Positions 6,123-13,697 are shown, counted from the stretch's first letter. The stretch is 64,000 nucleotides of DNA from DASUPK01 sp963831605 (GCA_963831605.1 CAWHQR010000010.1:1-64000), one strand, 5' to 3'. Notes: a model not told the origin generated them from the letters alone. Program-made: numbers and translations.

Positions 6123-6521
6123 ATGTCGGAGGAGAACGTCGAGCTCGTGCGGAGGGCATTAGACGCCTGGAACCAACAGGATGAAGAGACGGCCTTGCAG
6201 CTCTTCTCGCCTGACGCGGAGCTCGATGCGTCCGGCCGCATCCTGAACCCGGATATCTACACCGGGATCGACGGCCTCATGCGGTTTCGCCGTGATATCG
6301 CCGAGGCCTGGGATCGCTTTGAGGTGGAGATCGAGGACCTCTTCGATTCCGGCAGCCTCGTGGTGGTCTTTGTCCGCTCGCTTGGCAAAGGGAGGGCCAG
6401 CGGGATCGAGGTCGATTTTCGCTCGGCTTGGCTCGTCGCTGTGTCCGATCAGAAAATCACGAGACTTCGGTTGTATCGGGAACGGAAGGAAGCCTTGGAA
6501 GCCGCCGGCTTGTCGGAGTAG
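6123..6521 (+). CDS. SnoaL/NTF2-like protein (hairpin-bounded cassette)
   Basis: 132 residues, MSEENVELVRRALDAWNQQD to ALEAAGLSE. The N-terminal helix, the 'LFSPDAELDASGRI' strand and the late 'VDFRSAWLVAVSDQKITRLR' strands mark a single NTF2-like domain. It is a divergent paralogue of the 183 gene; the central pocket-lining part differs most, which would fit different ligands. The cassette is complete: hairpin A and promoter before it, hairpin B 9 bases behind the TAG. Codons 3-4 again carry GGAGGAG. Substrate unknown. Confidence 0.85.
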   Translation: MSEENVELVRRALDAWNQQDEETALQLFSPDAELDASGRILNPDIYTGIDGLMRFRRDIAEAWDRFEVEIEDLFDSGSLVVVFVRSLGKGRASGIEVDFRSAWLVAVSDQKITRLRLYRERKEALEAAGLSE

Positions 6522-6530
6522 TTGGAGACC

Positions 6531-6552
6531 GCCGCTTTGGACGAAAAGCGGC
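6531..6552 (+). repeat. Hairpin B, perfect
   Basis: A perfect 8-bp stem GCCGCTTT/AAAGCGGC surrounds GGACGA. It closes the 6123 cassette. Confidence 0.85.
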
Positions 6553-6697
6553 TACCGGAGGAGACGCATGAGCGGATAGTGGCCGCGGCGAACGCTGCCC
6601 GCGCCGTGTAGGAGCAGGGCCGCCCGGCTCAATCGCGGATCGCCTCCGGAAGTGGAGTCGGCCGCGAACGCGTTCTGAACCGAGTGCCAGGGCCGAG

Positions 6698-7132
6698 CTA
6701 CTGGCGCTCTCCCTCCGTGGGTTTGGAGATCGCCTCCACTAGCTCACCGGTCATCTCCTCGTTCTCGCCGAGGGCGATGTCGGCTTGGGTAACGATGCCG
6801 GCGAGTTCGCCGTTCTCGACCACGGGCAGCCGCCGAACCTGGTGGCGTGCCATGAGCTCGAGCGCCTCCTCAAGGTCCTTGTCGGGCTCAACGCTGATGG
6901 GATCCTGACGGCCGATGTCTCCGACCGACGTCGCCTTGGGGTCTGCCCCATCAGCGACCACTGTCGTCGTGATGTCTCGGTCGGTGATCATCCCGGCAAG
7001 CTTCCCGTCGTCGGTTATCGGCAGCGACCCGATGTTCTCGTCGCGCATCAGTCGCGCGGCCTCGACGATCGACGCCGAGGCGTCGATCGAGTGGGGCTCC
7101 TCGGTCATCGCGTCGCGAACGCTCGTCGCCAT
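6698..7132 (-). CDS. Tandem CBS-domain protein
   Basis: 144 residues made of two CBS modules. The first spans about 8-60 ('DAMTEEPHSIDASASIVEAA', 'MRDENIGSLPITDDGKLAGM', ending ITDRDI). The second spans about 73-125 ('VEPDKDLEEALELMARHQVR', LPVVENGELAGIVTQADI). Pairs of CBS motifs form Bateman modules that bind adenine nucleotides or similar ligands; stand-alone versions of this size are often stress- or dormancy-linked. AGGAGGAGG just before the ATG is a strong ribosome-binding site. No partner domain is present. Confidence 0.9.
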   Translation of the reverse strand: MATSVRDAMTEEPHSIDASASIVEAARLMRDENIGSLPITDDGKLAGMITDRDITTTVVADGADPKATSVGDIGRQDPISVEPDKDLEEALELMARHQVRRLPVVENGELAGIVTQADIALGENEEMTGELVEAISKPTEGERQ

Positions 7133-7246
7133 CGTGCCTCCTCCTCTTTCTGTGCGATCTGAGTCCTGCTGCTGACGACCGCAGACGTTACGGATCTCCG
7201 TCAGGTCGCGCTTGCGCGGTAAGGGCGATCCAATGAGCGCCGCTAC

Positions 7247-7287
7247 CCATGCAAAGTGGAATAGCCGCTTTGGACGAAAAGCAGCTA
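7247..7287 (+). repeat. Half hairpin A plus hairpin B
   Basis: CCATGCAAAG (7248-7257) is the right half of a reversed hairpin A. A hairpin B at 7264-7285 is extended by GAATAG/CTATTC to a longer stem. This is the last right-pointing copy before the orientation switches. Confidence 0.65.
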
Positions 7288-7657
7288 TTCAGACGCGCGT
7301 TTCAAATCTGCAATGTCAGCCAGCGGGGTATTAAGAGATACGGGACGTGTGCCTTCGCGCACGGTCTCCCCCGCCCCCCATGGCCCTGCTTGGTTTCGGC
7401 TTCGGGTTCCGGGTTCGGGGTCAAGCTCGGACGAGCGGTTGATCGACATCGAGATCAACCGACACAAAGGCGTGGGGGTTTTTGTTTTTCCCTACCTCAA
7501 TCGACTGGACACGCGGAATACGGGTCCGGGTGTCCCCAGCTCGAGGACGCAGGGGGGACCCACCCCCTCCCTCCTCGCTCTGTCCAAGGACGCTTTCAGC
7601 CGCTAGCTCGTCGCTAGAGGGTCCGGCGCAGCAGGCGAACCGAGTCGGCGCTCGCCT
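7288..7657. other. Gene-free stretch, 370 bases
   Basis: No credible gene is seen. GGTTGATC and GATCAACC (7438-7461) form an 8-bp stem, followed about 20 bases later by T-rich sequence (GTTTTTGTTTTT, about 7478-7491). That spacing is too loose for a standard terminator. Confidence 0.45.
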
Positions 7658-8863
7658 TCACTCGGTGTGGCGGTCCCTCGCCACCGGCCCGCCCGTGGCG
7701 AGCACGCGTTCGAGCGTGTCGAGAGCGAACGAGACATCGTCCGAACCGTTAAAGAAGTGAATCGAGAATCTCGTCGAACCGAAGCGCGGGGAGACGATCA
7801 CTCCCGATTGATTCATCCATGCCGCCACCTGCTCGCCGTCGCGCTCGGGGAAGCGTGCGGTGACGATGCCACTTCGCCGCTCGTCCTCGCGGGGCGTAAT
7901 CACCTCGGCTCCCAGGTGTTCGAGCCCCTCGATGAGCGTCGAAGCCAGTTTCAGGTTGTGCTCGAGGATCCGATCGACGCCGATCACCGAGATCTGCCTG
8001 ATCGCGGCCGCCAGCGCAACGCCGGCGGAGTAGGACATGGTCGCGTACTCGAGTCGCTCGACCACCGACGAGGCCAGCCTGAGCGAAGAGGCGTGCAGCG
8101 ACCAGGGGTCGACCGCACTCTTCCATCCGACGAAGTGAGGATCGAGCCGCTCGAGCAGCCGCTCGCCGACGTAGCAGAGCGCCGCGCCGAAAGGCCCGCA
8201 GAGCCACTTGTAGCCCGCGCAGAGCAGGGCGTCGATTCTCACGCTGGAGAGATCAATCGGAACCGCCCCCAGCGACTGCGAGGCGTCGACGACCAGCAGG
8301 GCGCCGTTGGTCTCGGCCAACTCCGAGAGCTCCTCGAGCTGGTAGCGAAAGCCGGTCGAGTACTGGACGTGGCTGACGCTGATTGCTGCGGTTCGCTGGT
8401 CGACGGCCTCAGCGAGCCCCTCGAACGAGAGCTTGGCCAGGTCCCCAGCCGCTGGGACCAGGCGGACCTCCGCCCCGGTGTCTCGCGCGACCCTCATCCA
8501 GGGATAGGTGACGGTGGGGAACTCGAGGTCGATTGAGACCACATTGCTGCCGCTCTCTGGACGCAGCGACCAGGCGATCTGCGAGAGCGCCTCAGTGACG
8601 CTTGTCGTCACCGCGACCTGTTCGGCCGGTGCGCCGAGCAGCGCGGCGCCCTCGCGGCGCGCCTGCTGGAGGACGCCCACCTCGGTCGGCTCATCGAACC
8701 AGGTGGTGCCATATAGGCCGAGCTGGCTCTGGAACTTCTCCTCCTCGGCCAGGGCGCTCCGCGACATCAGACCGATCGAGGCGGTGTTCATGTAACAGAT
8801 GTCGTCGAGTGCGGGGAACTCGCCCGCGGGGGCCAGCGAGGCGTCCACGTTCTCCTGCGACAT
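7658..8863 (-). CDS. Class V aminotransferase-fold PLP enzyme
   Basis: 401 residues of the class V (cysteine desulfurase / isopenicillin-N epimerase-like) PLP family. Visible landmarks are 'CYMNTASIGLMSRSAL' near 23, 'TEALSQIAW' near 93, 'VVDASQSLGAVPID' with the PLP-pyridine aspartate near 193, and 'LCAGYKWLCGPFGAAL' near 213 containing the Schiff-base lysine. The exact reaction is not predictable. The first residues, MSQENVDA, copy the SnoaL-like leader and are not normal for the family. It lies 3 bases behind the stop of the SnoaL-like gene at 8867, so the three genes 9733 to 7658 form one operon. The GGAG inside the upstream gene's last codons can serve as its ribosome-binding site. Confidence 0.85.
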   Translation of the reverse strand: MSQENVDASLAPAGEFPALDDICYMNTASIGLMSRSALAEEEKFQSQLGLYGTTWFDEPTEVGVLQQARREGAALLGAPAEQVAVTTSVTEALSQIAWSLRPESGSNVVSIDLEFPTVTYPWMRVARDTGAEVRLVPAAGDLAKLSFEGLAEAVDQRTAAISVSHVQYSTGFRYQLEELSELAETNGALLVVDASQSLGAVPIDLSSVRIDALLCAGYKWLCGPFGAALCYVGERLLERLDPHFVGWKSAVDPWSLHASSLRLASSVVERLEYATMSYSAGVALAAAIRQISVIGVDRILEHNLKLASTLIEGLEHLGAEVITPREDERRSGIVTARFPERDGEQVAAWMNQSGVIVSPRFGSTRFSIHFFNGSDDVSFALDTLERVLATGGPVARDRHTE

Positions 8864-8866
8864 CGC

Positions 8867-9307
8867 CTACTCCCGCAGCCCGGCGGCTTCGAGGGCCTGT
8901 TCGAGGGTGTCGTACTGATCAAGCCTCGTGATCCGGCCATCCTGAAGCTCGAAGGAGAGGACGAGTTCCATCTCGACCCGCAGCCCGCTCGCGCTTCCAA
9001 CGCCCGACGCCTTCATGGGGACCAGGACGCGCTCGCCGGCCTCGACGTAATCGAGCCACTTCATGCGGTATTCGCTGAACGGCTCGAACCATTCCCTGAA
9101 GTATCGGATCAGACCGTCCCAGCCCTTGTAAAAGCTGCTTGGACCGGACCCAATACCCGACTCCAGCGTCCTCAGCTCGATGTCGGGCGAGTAGTCGCGC
9201 TCCAAGATCTCGCGGATCGCTTCGCCTTCCCAATCGATGCCGGTGATTTCCGCATCATCAAACGGTTCGAGCAGCGCCTTGATCTTCTCGACGTTCTCCT
9301 GCGACAT
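8867..9307 (-). CDS. SnoaL/NTF2-like protein, operonic
   Basis: 146 residues, MSQENVEKIKALLEPFDDAE to ALEAAGLRE. The domain contains 'YFREWFEPFSEYRMKWLDYV' and 'RVEMELVLSFELQDGRITRL', typical NTF2-like strands. Unlike the cassette genes it has no hairpin or GATACT promoter of its own. It follows the 9311 gene with a 3-base gap (TAG GCG ATG), so it must be translated from the upstream transcript using the GGAG in that gene's last codons. The tail LRE differs slightly from LSE. Likely partner of the downstream PLP enzyme, by operon position only. Confidence 0.85.
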   Translation of the reverse strand: MSQENVEKIKALLEPFDDAEITGIDWEGEAIREILERDYSPDIELRTLESGIGSGPSSFYKGWDGLIRYFREWFEPFSEYRMKWLDYVEAGERVLVPMKASGVGSASGLRVEMELVLSFELQDGRITRLDQYDTLEQALEAAGLRE

Positions 9308-9310
9308 CGC

Positions 9311-9733
9311 CTACTCCGACAGCCCGGCGGCTTCGAGACCATCGGCGCGGTCCGAATATTCCTCGATACGGCGGAGTTTGCCGCCCTCGAAGGTGTTGAC
9401 GTGAGCCAGCTCCATGTCGATTGGAACCCCGCTTTCTGCACCGTGGCCCGAGAAGCGAACCCAGACGAACGCCCGATTGCCGTTGGTCTGGATCTCAAGC
9501 GGCTCCACCTGCAGGTCGGGATAGGCCTCGACCCATCGCCATATCTGCTGCCTCACCGCCTCGATGCCCCGGTGGATGCCGGGATCAGGGTCGCTGGCGG
9601 AGTTCACGTACACGCCGTCCGGATGCCAGACATCCAGCGAGGCGAGTTCTTGCTCGTCAACGGGATCTCGTTCGGCCCGGTTGAACCTGGCGTATCCCGT
9701 GCGAACGAAATCTTCGACGTTCTCCTCCGACAT
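9311..9733 (-). CDS. SnoaL/NTF2-like protein, first gene of operon
   Basis: 140 residues, MSEENVEDFVRTGYARFNRA to GLEAAGLSE. The 'LDVWHPDGVYVNS...HRGIEAVRQQIWRWVEAYPD' core with 'FVWVRFSGHGAESGVPID' is a typical SnoaL-like fold, closer to polyketide-cyclase-like members than some of its neighbours. The frame continues upstream without a stop, but the ATG at 9733 lies 9 bases behind the conserved -10 and matches all paralogues. It heads a three-gene operon with a second SnoaL-like gene and a PLP enzyme. Its TAG is followed by GCGATG, the start of the next gene. Confidence 0.85.
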   Translation of the reverse strand: MSEENVEDFVRTGYARFNRAERDPVDEQELASLDVWHPDGVYVNSASDPDPGIHRGIEAVRQQIWRWVEAYPDLQVEPLEIQTNGNRAFVWVRFSGHGAESGVPIDMELAHVNTFEGGKLRRIEEYSDRADGLEAAGLSE

Positions 9734-9742
9734 CGCCCACGC

Positions 9743-9771
9743 AGTATCTCGCGGCGGAGTACTGCTTTCCA
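9743..9771 (-). promoter_or_regulatory. Cassette promoter: TGGAAA-17-GATACT, leaderless
   Basis: On the minus strand TGGAAA (9771-9766), 17 bp, GATACT (9748-9743), 9 bases, ATG 9733. It drives the three-gene operon. Confidence 0.6.
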
Positions 9772-9780
9772 TGCAAAGCA
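9761..9780 (-). repeat. Hairpin A
   Basis: On the minus strand TGCTTTGCATGGAAAGCA, a perfect stem around GCATGG that overlaps the -35 of the operon promoter. Confidence 0.85.
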
Positions 9781-10104
9781 CCAGTGTCGTTAACAGATCG
9801 CCGCCGAGAACTTCAATACCGGGTGGAGCTCTATGGCGTTCGGCGCGACCCCGGTTTGACCGTGCGGGATGTCGAAGAAGCCCACTCCGGTCAACGTCGC
9901 ACACGACAGCTAGTTCTCGAGCTGCGCGGGCTTTCTGAAGGGCTGGTGCGTTCCCGGCGCCGCCCTTCCGTTTCCTTGTCAAGAAGCTGATTGCCCAGGT
10001 GGGGAGCTTGAAGACGGCGCCGGCTGTTCCGTAGTCGAGTTGGTGGTGAAGCAACTGCGGTTTCGCCATGCAGGTGAACGACCGCAAGCAGCGTAAGTGG
10101 TCGC
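9781..10104. other. Gene-free stretch, 324 bases
   Basis: Nothing recognisable. A minus-strand frame is open through here into the 9311 gene, but it has no family resemblance upstream of the MSEENVE start. Confidence 0.4.
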
Positions 10105-10572
10105 ATGGCCATCGTTCAATCTCCTGACCAGCAGGCGGACGAGATTCTGCTGCAAGAGCTGGAGCGCACGGACGATTTGCTGCTGAAAGAGCTGGAGCGC
10201 GTGGACGAGATGCTCCTGCGGATTGTGGCCACAATCGACCTATTGCCGGAGCGAATCGCCTCTGCAAATAGGAGGGAGTTCAGGTCCGTATCAGGCAATG
10301 GAACGGGTGCAGCAGAACCGGCGCGAGGCCAGGCGTCCACTCGACCGTTCGACCCCTATGGGGAGGACGAGGTCGACCCCTATCTGGAGGACGAGGTCGA
10401 GGCCGCCGCGGACAAGAAGTCAGCGGCCAGTCAGGTGGCCACGAAAGTGGAGGGCTGGGTAGCGGGCTATGCCCCAGACTGGGAGGCGCCCAGATTCGCA
10501 ACCGTCTCGCTGGCGGTTGCCTTGTTTGCGACCGCCATCGCTGTGGTCGGCTTGATCGTTGCTGTCTTTTAG
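10105..10572 (+). CDS. Coiled-coil protein with C-terminal membrane anchor
   Basis: 155 residues in three parts. Residues about 8-50 are a leucine/glutamate heptad region with an internal near-duplication (LLQELERTDDLL / LLKELERVDEML), so a coiled coil is likely. Residues about 60-110 are an acidic low-complexity linker (PYGEDEVDPYLEDEVEAAAD). Residues about 132-155 are one hydrophobic segment ending the protein ('SLAVALFATAIAVVGLIVAVF'), a tail anchor. It would sit on the membrane with the coil in the cytoplasm. No family recognised and no strong ribosome-binding site. It is the only rightward gene among leftward cassettes here. Confidence 0.6.
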   Translation: MAIVQSPDQQADEILLQELERTDDLLLKELERVDEMLLRIVATIDLLPERIASANRREFRSVSGNGTGAAEPARGQASTRPFDPYGEDEVDPYLEDEVEAAADKKSAASQVATKVEGWVAGYAPDWEAPRFATVSLAVALFATAIAVVGLIVAVF

Positions 10573-10601
10573 TCCGGGCGTGGAGGCAATCCTCATGACT
10601 G

Positions 10602-10630
10602 AAAAAGGGCGATAGCCCAGGTATCGCCCT
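10602..10630 (-). terminator. Intrinsic terminator overlapping the 10629 stop codon
   Basis: On the minus strand AGGGCGATA and TATCGCCCT form a perfect 9-bp stem around CCTGGGC, followed by TTTTTC. The TAG of the leftward SnoaL-like gene lies at the foot of the stem. Confidence 0.75.
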
Positions 10631-11030
10631 ACTCCGACAGCCCGGCGGCTTCGAGGGCCTTTGCGTCCTGGTGGGGGAGGAAGTTCTCCACTCGCGTAAA
10701 GATGCCGTCGTCGTCAAACGTCCAGAGGACCCAGAACTCGAGATCCATCTCGATCCCGCTCCCCGCTCCACGGGCGCGGGCATACGAGCGGACCAGAACG
10801 TTGTTGCCCTGGACCCGGAACTCGCGTGGCTGAAGCTGTTGCGACTCGAAGGCGTCGGGCTCCATCCATGCTCGAAGCGCGTCCACGCCTCTCAGCGGCG
10901 CTTGATCCCCCGCGGGGAAGAACTCAATCTCGGGATGGACCCGCTCCACCGCGGCGTCGAAGTCGCCGCGATTGAAGGCTTCATAGCCACGCCGCACGAC
11001 ATCGATCATCTCCTGCTCTCGGTCAGGCAT
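10629..11030 (-). CDS. SnoaL/NTF2-like protein (cassette, variant start)
   Basis: 133 residues, MPDREQEMIDVVRRGYEAFN to ALEAAGLSE. The NTF2-like landmarks are 'GDFDAAVERVHPEIEFFP' near 25-42, 'RAWMEPDAFESQQLQPREFR' in the middle, and 'MDLEFWVLWTFDDDGIFTRV' near 104-123. It lacks the MSEENVE leader but keeps the promoter block and spacing, so promoter and coding start can vary independently. Instead of hairpin B, its stop sits at the foot of a true intrinsic terminator. The ATG at 11030 is preferred over an in-frame one at 11069, which lies in the promoter. Confidence 0.85.
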   Translation of the reverse strand: MPDREQEMIDVVRRGYEAFNRGDFDAAVERVHPEIEFFPAGDQAPLRGVDALRAWMEPDAFESQQLQPREFRVQGNNVLVRSYARARGAGSGIEMDLEFWVLWTFDDDGIFTRVENFLPHQDAKALEAAGLSE

Positions 11031-11039
11031 CGCCCGCGC

Positions 11040-11068
11040 AGTATCTCGCGCAAAGGTTTCGCTTTCCA
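11040..11068 (-). promoter_or_regulatory. Cassette promoter: TGGAAA-17-GATACT, leaderless
   Basis: On the minus strand TGGAAA (11068-11063), 17 bp, GATACT (11045-11040), 9 bases, ATG 11030. The spacer sequence differs from the other copies but its length does not. Confidence 0.6.
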
Positions 11069-11102
11069 TGCAAAGCAGATAGCCGCTTCTCGTCCAAAGC
11101 GC
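11061..11102 (-). repeat. Hairpin A and hairpin B, tandem
   Basis: Hairpin A at 11061-11078 and hairpin B (loop GGACGAG variant) at 11081-11102. In the direction of transcription the order is B then A, as in the right-pointing pairs. Confidence 0.8.
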
Positions 11103-11432
11103 AACTTGGAGGGTCTAGGTGAGGAGGGATCCTCAGCCCGAAGATGGAGCGGATGGACCATCAACCGGAGCCCGTTCAGTTCCTGGAGTGGATACACGGA
11201 CCAACAGGAGCGCGGAATAGCGCCAGCCGGTTCGGGACTCTGAATCGGAAGCCACCGCGTGTGACATCTGGAGGACCCCCCCTACGGTGTCTTTGGTTCG
11301 CGCGGCGTCTATCTGAGCGACAAGCTCTCTCATCGACGAACCTTCGAACCCGAGGAGTTTGGTCGCCTCCACAAGGCGGCATCATAGGTGGCCGTTCTTG
11401 CCTAGCGTGTTTGACGCTCGCACCAAGACACA
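11103..11432. other. Gene-free stretch, 330 bases
   Basis: No convincing gene. TGAGGA/TCCTCA (about 11119-11134) is a small palindrome. The short open frames here have no domain or ribosome-binding site. Confidence 0.4.
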
Positions 11433-11497
11433 GCGCTTCCATGCGAAGTGCCGCTTCTCGTCCAAAGCAGCTGTCGCCTACTCCTGCAGCCCGGCGG
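11433..11497 (-). pseudogene. Eroded cassette: hairpins plus SnoaL 3' fossil
   Basis: A degenerate hairpin A (CGCTTCCATGCGAAG, 11434-11448) and a good hairpin B (11451-11471) are followed by CTACTCCTGCAGCCCGGCGG (11478-11497). On the minus strand this spells the tail AAGLQE-stop of a SnoaL-like gene, but no gene body is attached. On the minus strand the fossil tail precedes hairpin B as in intact cassettes. Confidence 0.65.
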
Positions 11498-11539
11498 TGG
11501 CTAGGGGGAAGTCATGGCGGCTTGGAAGAAGCGGCGATT

Positions 11540-11565
11540 CTGAACGCGCCCGACAGGATTCGAAT
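11540..11565 (-). other. tRNA T-arm-like remnant
   Basis: On the minus strand CAGATTCGAATCCTG resembles a tRNA T-arm (TTCGAAT loop, imperfect 4-bp stem) followed by CGGGCGC as a possible acceptor strand. No matching D-arm, anticodon arm or 5' acceptor is found within the usual distance. It could be an integration scar or chance. Confidence 0.25.
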
Positions 11566-11606
11566 CTGGGGCAGACTCGCAGCGAGCATCGTGCACCCCT
11601 GGGAGA

Positions 11607-12857
11607 TCAGTAGATGGGCAGCTTGTCGAGGAGCGCAAATCGGTCGTCGATTGTCTCGAGCAGATCCTTGTTGTGAAAGATCATCTTGCTGCGCGTGTAG
11701 ACGCGAAGCCACTGCTTGTAGATGTGGAGCTCATAGCGGTCGAGCATCTCGCTGAGCGTCAGGTCTTCACGCTGAGCGATCAGTCCCGCCAAGAACATCG
11801 CGCACTCGAAACCGAGCGAGATCGACTGGAAATACGGAGAACCGATTGCCGAATCGCCGGCCAGGAACACGGGCGAGCTGGAGAAGGGGTGATCATCGGG
11901 GCCCGTCTTGCGCCATTCGCGGTTGGTCGCGTTACGCGCTCGATACACGTTGAGCGGGATCCGGACTATCGCCAGGTCGCCGACCAGCTCGCCATTGGTT
12001 TCCTGCTTGATCTTGTCGATGAAGTTGTCCATCGACTCCGCGACCGCGGGAAAATTGCTGCGAAGCCAGTTGCCATCGAAATGTGACGGCATCGCCTCGT
12101 ACTCGTCAGCGGTGATGTGGACGATTCCTGTCACGTGGGTGACGCTGCCGTCGTAGTAGGTGCGGTGGACGAACGGAATGAACTTGTAGTGAGGGTTTTC
12201 GGCGTTCTTGTAGTACTTGCAGTACTCGTTGCAGTCGTAGGTCTGGCCGTACAGGAAGGTGATCACCAGCGCGTGTTCGAGCGAGATGTTCAGCGTGTTC
12301 GCGCCTCCAACCAAGGCCTCGTCGCTGGAGCCCGGTGCCAGGTGATCTCGTAGCAGCGACCCGCTGCCCGTGCAGTCGACCAGGAGGTCACCCGGCTCGA
12401 GCATCGCGATCGCGTCCTGCGCGGTTACGTCGGCCTCAGTGCGTTGCACTGCGCTCGACCCGTTCGAGTCGATCAAATCGCTGAGCGTGTGCTCGATGGC
12501 GTTGAGCGGACAGAACCCCTGTGCCCACTCGCGAAGATTTGCCATCAGCTCGCGGGAGACGGACCGTCGGAACGCGAGGCCCTCGTCGAGCTCTTCCGGA
12601 TCGAAGACTGCGGCGACCGTGTCTCCGTCAATGTAGTCGGCGCTGTAGCTCTCGACTGAATCCGCCACGAGATAAGGCGCGAGTTGGACCATTCGGGTGC
12701 GCGTGTACTCGCGTCGCTTCTCGTAGAGGCTCAGCGGAAGGCCCTCGATCGACTGCAGCAACGCCGTCAACATGAGGCCAACGGGCCCCGCGCCGATGAC
12801 GTGGACTCGGCCTGCGGAAGGAAGGGACTCGTCGAGGACAGTAGAGGCGGGGGTCAT
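11607..12857 (-). CDS. FAD-dependent monooxygenase-like protein
   Basis: 416 residues. An N-terminal dinucleotide-binding motif VHVIGAGPVGLMLTALL (about 18-34) with a nearby 'YEKRREYTRTRMVQL' resembles FAD monooxygenases of the PHBH/MICAL-like group. A second FAD contact, 'FLAGDSAIGSPYFQSISLGF', occurs near 336-355. It therefore probably binds FAD and oxygenates a small substrate, using reduced pyridine nucleotide; the substrate is unknown. The middle part is unusually rich in Tyr/Asn (about 200-230). It diverges from the hexapeptide acyltransferase at 12941, and the two may be functionally linked. Confidence 0.75.
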   Translation of the reverse strand: MTPASTVLDESLPSAGRVHVIGAGPVGLMLTALLQSIEGLPLSLYEKRREYTRTRMVQLAPYLVADSVESYSADYIDGDTVAAVFDPEELDEGLAFRRSVSRELMANLREWAQGFCPLNAIEHTLSDLIDSNGSSAVQRTEADVTAQDAIAMLEPGDLLVDCTGSGSLLRDHLAPGSSDEALVGGANTLNISLEHALVITFLYGQTYDCNEYCKYYKNAENPHYKFIPFVHRTYYDGSVTHVTGIVHITADEYEAMPSHFDGNWLRSNFPAVAESMDNFIDKIKQETNGELVGDLAIVRIPLNVYRARNATNREWRKTGPDDHPFSSSPVFLAGDSAIGSPYFQSISLGFECAMFLAGLIAQREDLTLSEMLDRYELHIYKQWLRVYTRSKMIFHNKDLLETIDDRFALLDKLPIY

Positions 12858-12940
12858 TGAGTGGCCGACCAGCCTTACTCCGGGGGCATCGTAGAGCCTC
12901 TCACGATATACCTGACCCCGGCGTCTGCGAAGCTCTTGGC

Positions 12941-13525
12941 GTGACGTCGTTGGGCCAATGGCGCACCTGGTGGGTGAAGCAGCGCTGGTATGAGCGCAAC
13001 CACCGCCAGCGGCGCCGCCTGCGCCTCAACCGTCACGCGGCCCAGGGTGGGTTCTTCATCCGCTATCCGATCGAGGGCGAGGTCCTTGAGGCGCTCGATT
13101 CGGGAAGGCTGGAGATCGGCGAGGGCACCCTTCTGGAGCCGGGCTGCTGGCTGACCCTCTCGGACGACGCGCGGATCAGGATCGGAGAGGGCTGCTTCCT
13201 GAACAAGAACACCATGCTCGCGGCCCTCGAGCTCATCGAGATCGGCGACCACGTGATGTTCGCCAACAACTGCTTCGTCGGAGATTCGAATCACCGCTAC
13301 GACGACCCGACCAAGCCGATCACCTGGCAGGGCTTCGAGCCGCAGGGCCCCGTGCGGATCGGCTCCAATTGCTGGTTCGGGGTCGACTGCGTCGTCACCG
13401 GCGGCGTCCAGATCGGGGACCGGTGCGTAATCGGCGCGAATTCCGTGGTCACGAAGGACCTCCCCAGGGGAGTGATCGCGGCCGGTGTCCCGGCCAAGGT
13501 GATCAGGGAGATCGAGTTCAAGTGA
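12941..13525 (+). CDS. Left-handed beta-helix O-acyltransferase
   Basis: About 194 residues from a GTG start (VTSLGQWRTWWVKQRWYERN). The body has the hexapeptide-repeat pattern of maltose/galactoside acetyltransferase-like enzymes: 'IGEGTLLEPGCWLTLSDDAR', 'IGEGCFLNKNTMLAA', 'NNCFVGDSNHRYDDPTKPI' with the histidine expected at the active site, then 'IGSNCWFGVDCVVTGGVQIG' and the closing 'VIAAGVPAKVIREI'. It would transfer an acetyl or similar group to a sugar or small molecule. An ATG at 12857 is in frame but overlaps the divergent gene's start, so the later GTG is more likely; TATACC at about 12908 could be its -10. Confidence 0.8.
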   Translation: MTSLGQWRTWWVKQRWYERNHRQRRRLRLNRHAAQGGFFIRYPIEGEVLEALDSGRLEIGEGTLLEPGCWLTLSDDARIRIGEGCFLNKNTMLAALELIEIGDHVMFANNCFVGDSNHRYDDPTKPITWQGFEPQGPVRIGSNCWFGVDCVVTGGVQIGDRCVIGANSVVTKDLPRGVIAAGVPAKVIREIEFK

Positions 13526-13644
13526 TGCCCCGGTTACACCGGGCCGCACCTGCGGTCATATTCGACACCCGGTTCCCTGCCACGACTCAACGAGGAAGCC
13601 GATGAACGACCAAACCCCCGCCCCCGTTCCCTAGCTAACCGCTG

Positions 13645-13696
13645 CTTTTCGGCTCCGGCGAAACCGCCGCTTTCCATGCGGCGCCTCGTCCAAAGC
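13645..13696 (-). repeat. Hairpin A and B, degenerate, at a gene end
   Basis: GCCGCTTTCCATGCGGC (13666-13682) is a shortened hairpin A. GCGCCTCGTCCAAAGC (13681-13696) is an eroded hairpin B ending 1 base before the stop codon of the 13698 gene. The preceding GCTGCTTTTCGGC (about 13641-13653) may be another arm. Confidence 0.55.
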
Positions 13697-13697
13697 A

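Noticed and set aside
7438..7491. Intrinsic terminator (8-bp stem then T-rich stretch)
   Set aside because: About 20 bases separate the stem from the T-run, and no gene end is within reach on the plus strand.
9734..10267. N-terminal extension of the 9311 gene through the gene-free stretch
   Set aside because: The frame is open, but the sequence has no domain, crosses hairpin A and the -10, and no paralogue has such an extension.
11540..11565. Functional tRNA gene
   Set aside because: Only a T-arm-like piece is present; there is no anticodon arm or matching acceptor strand.
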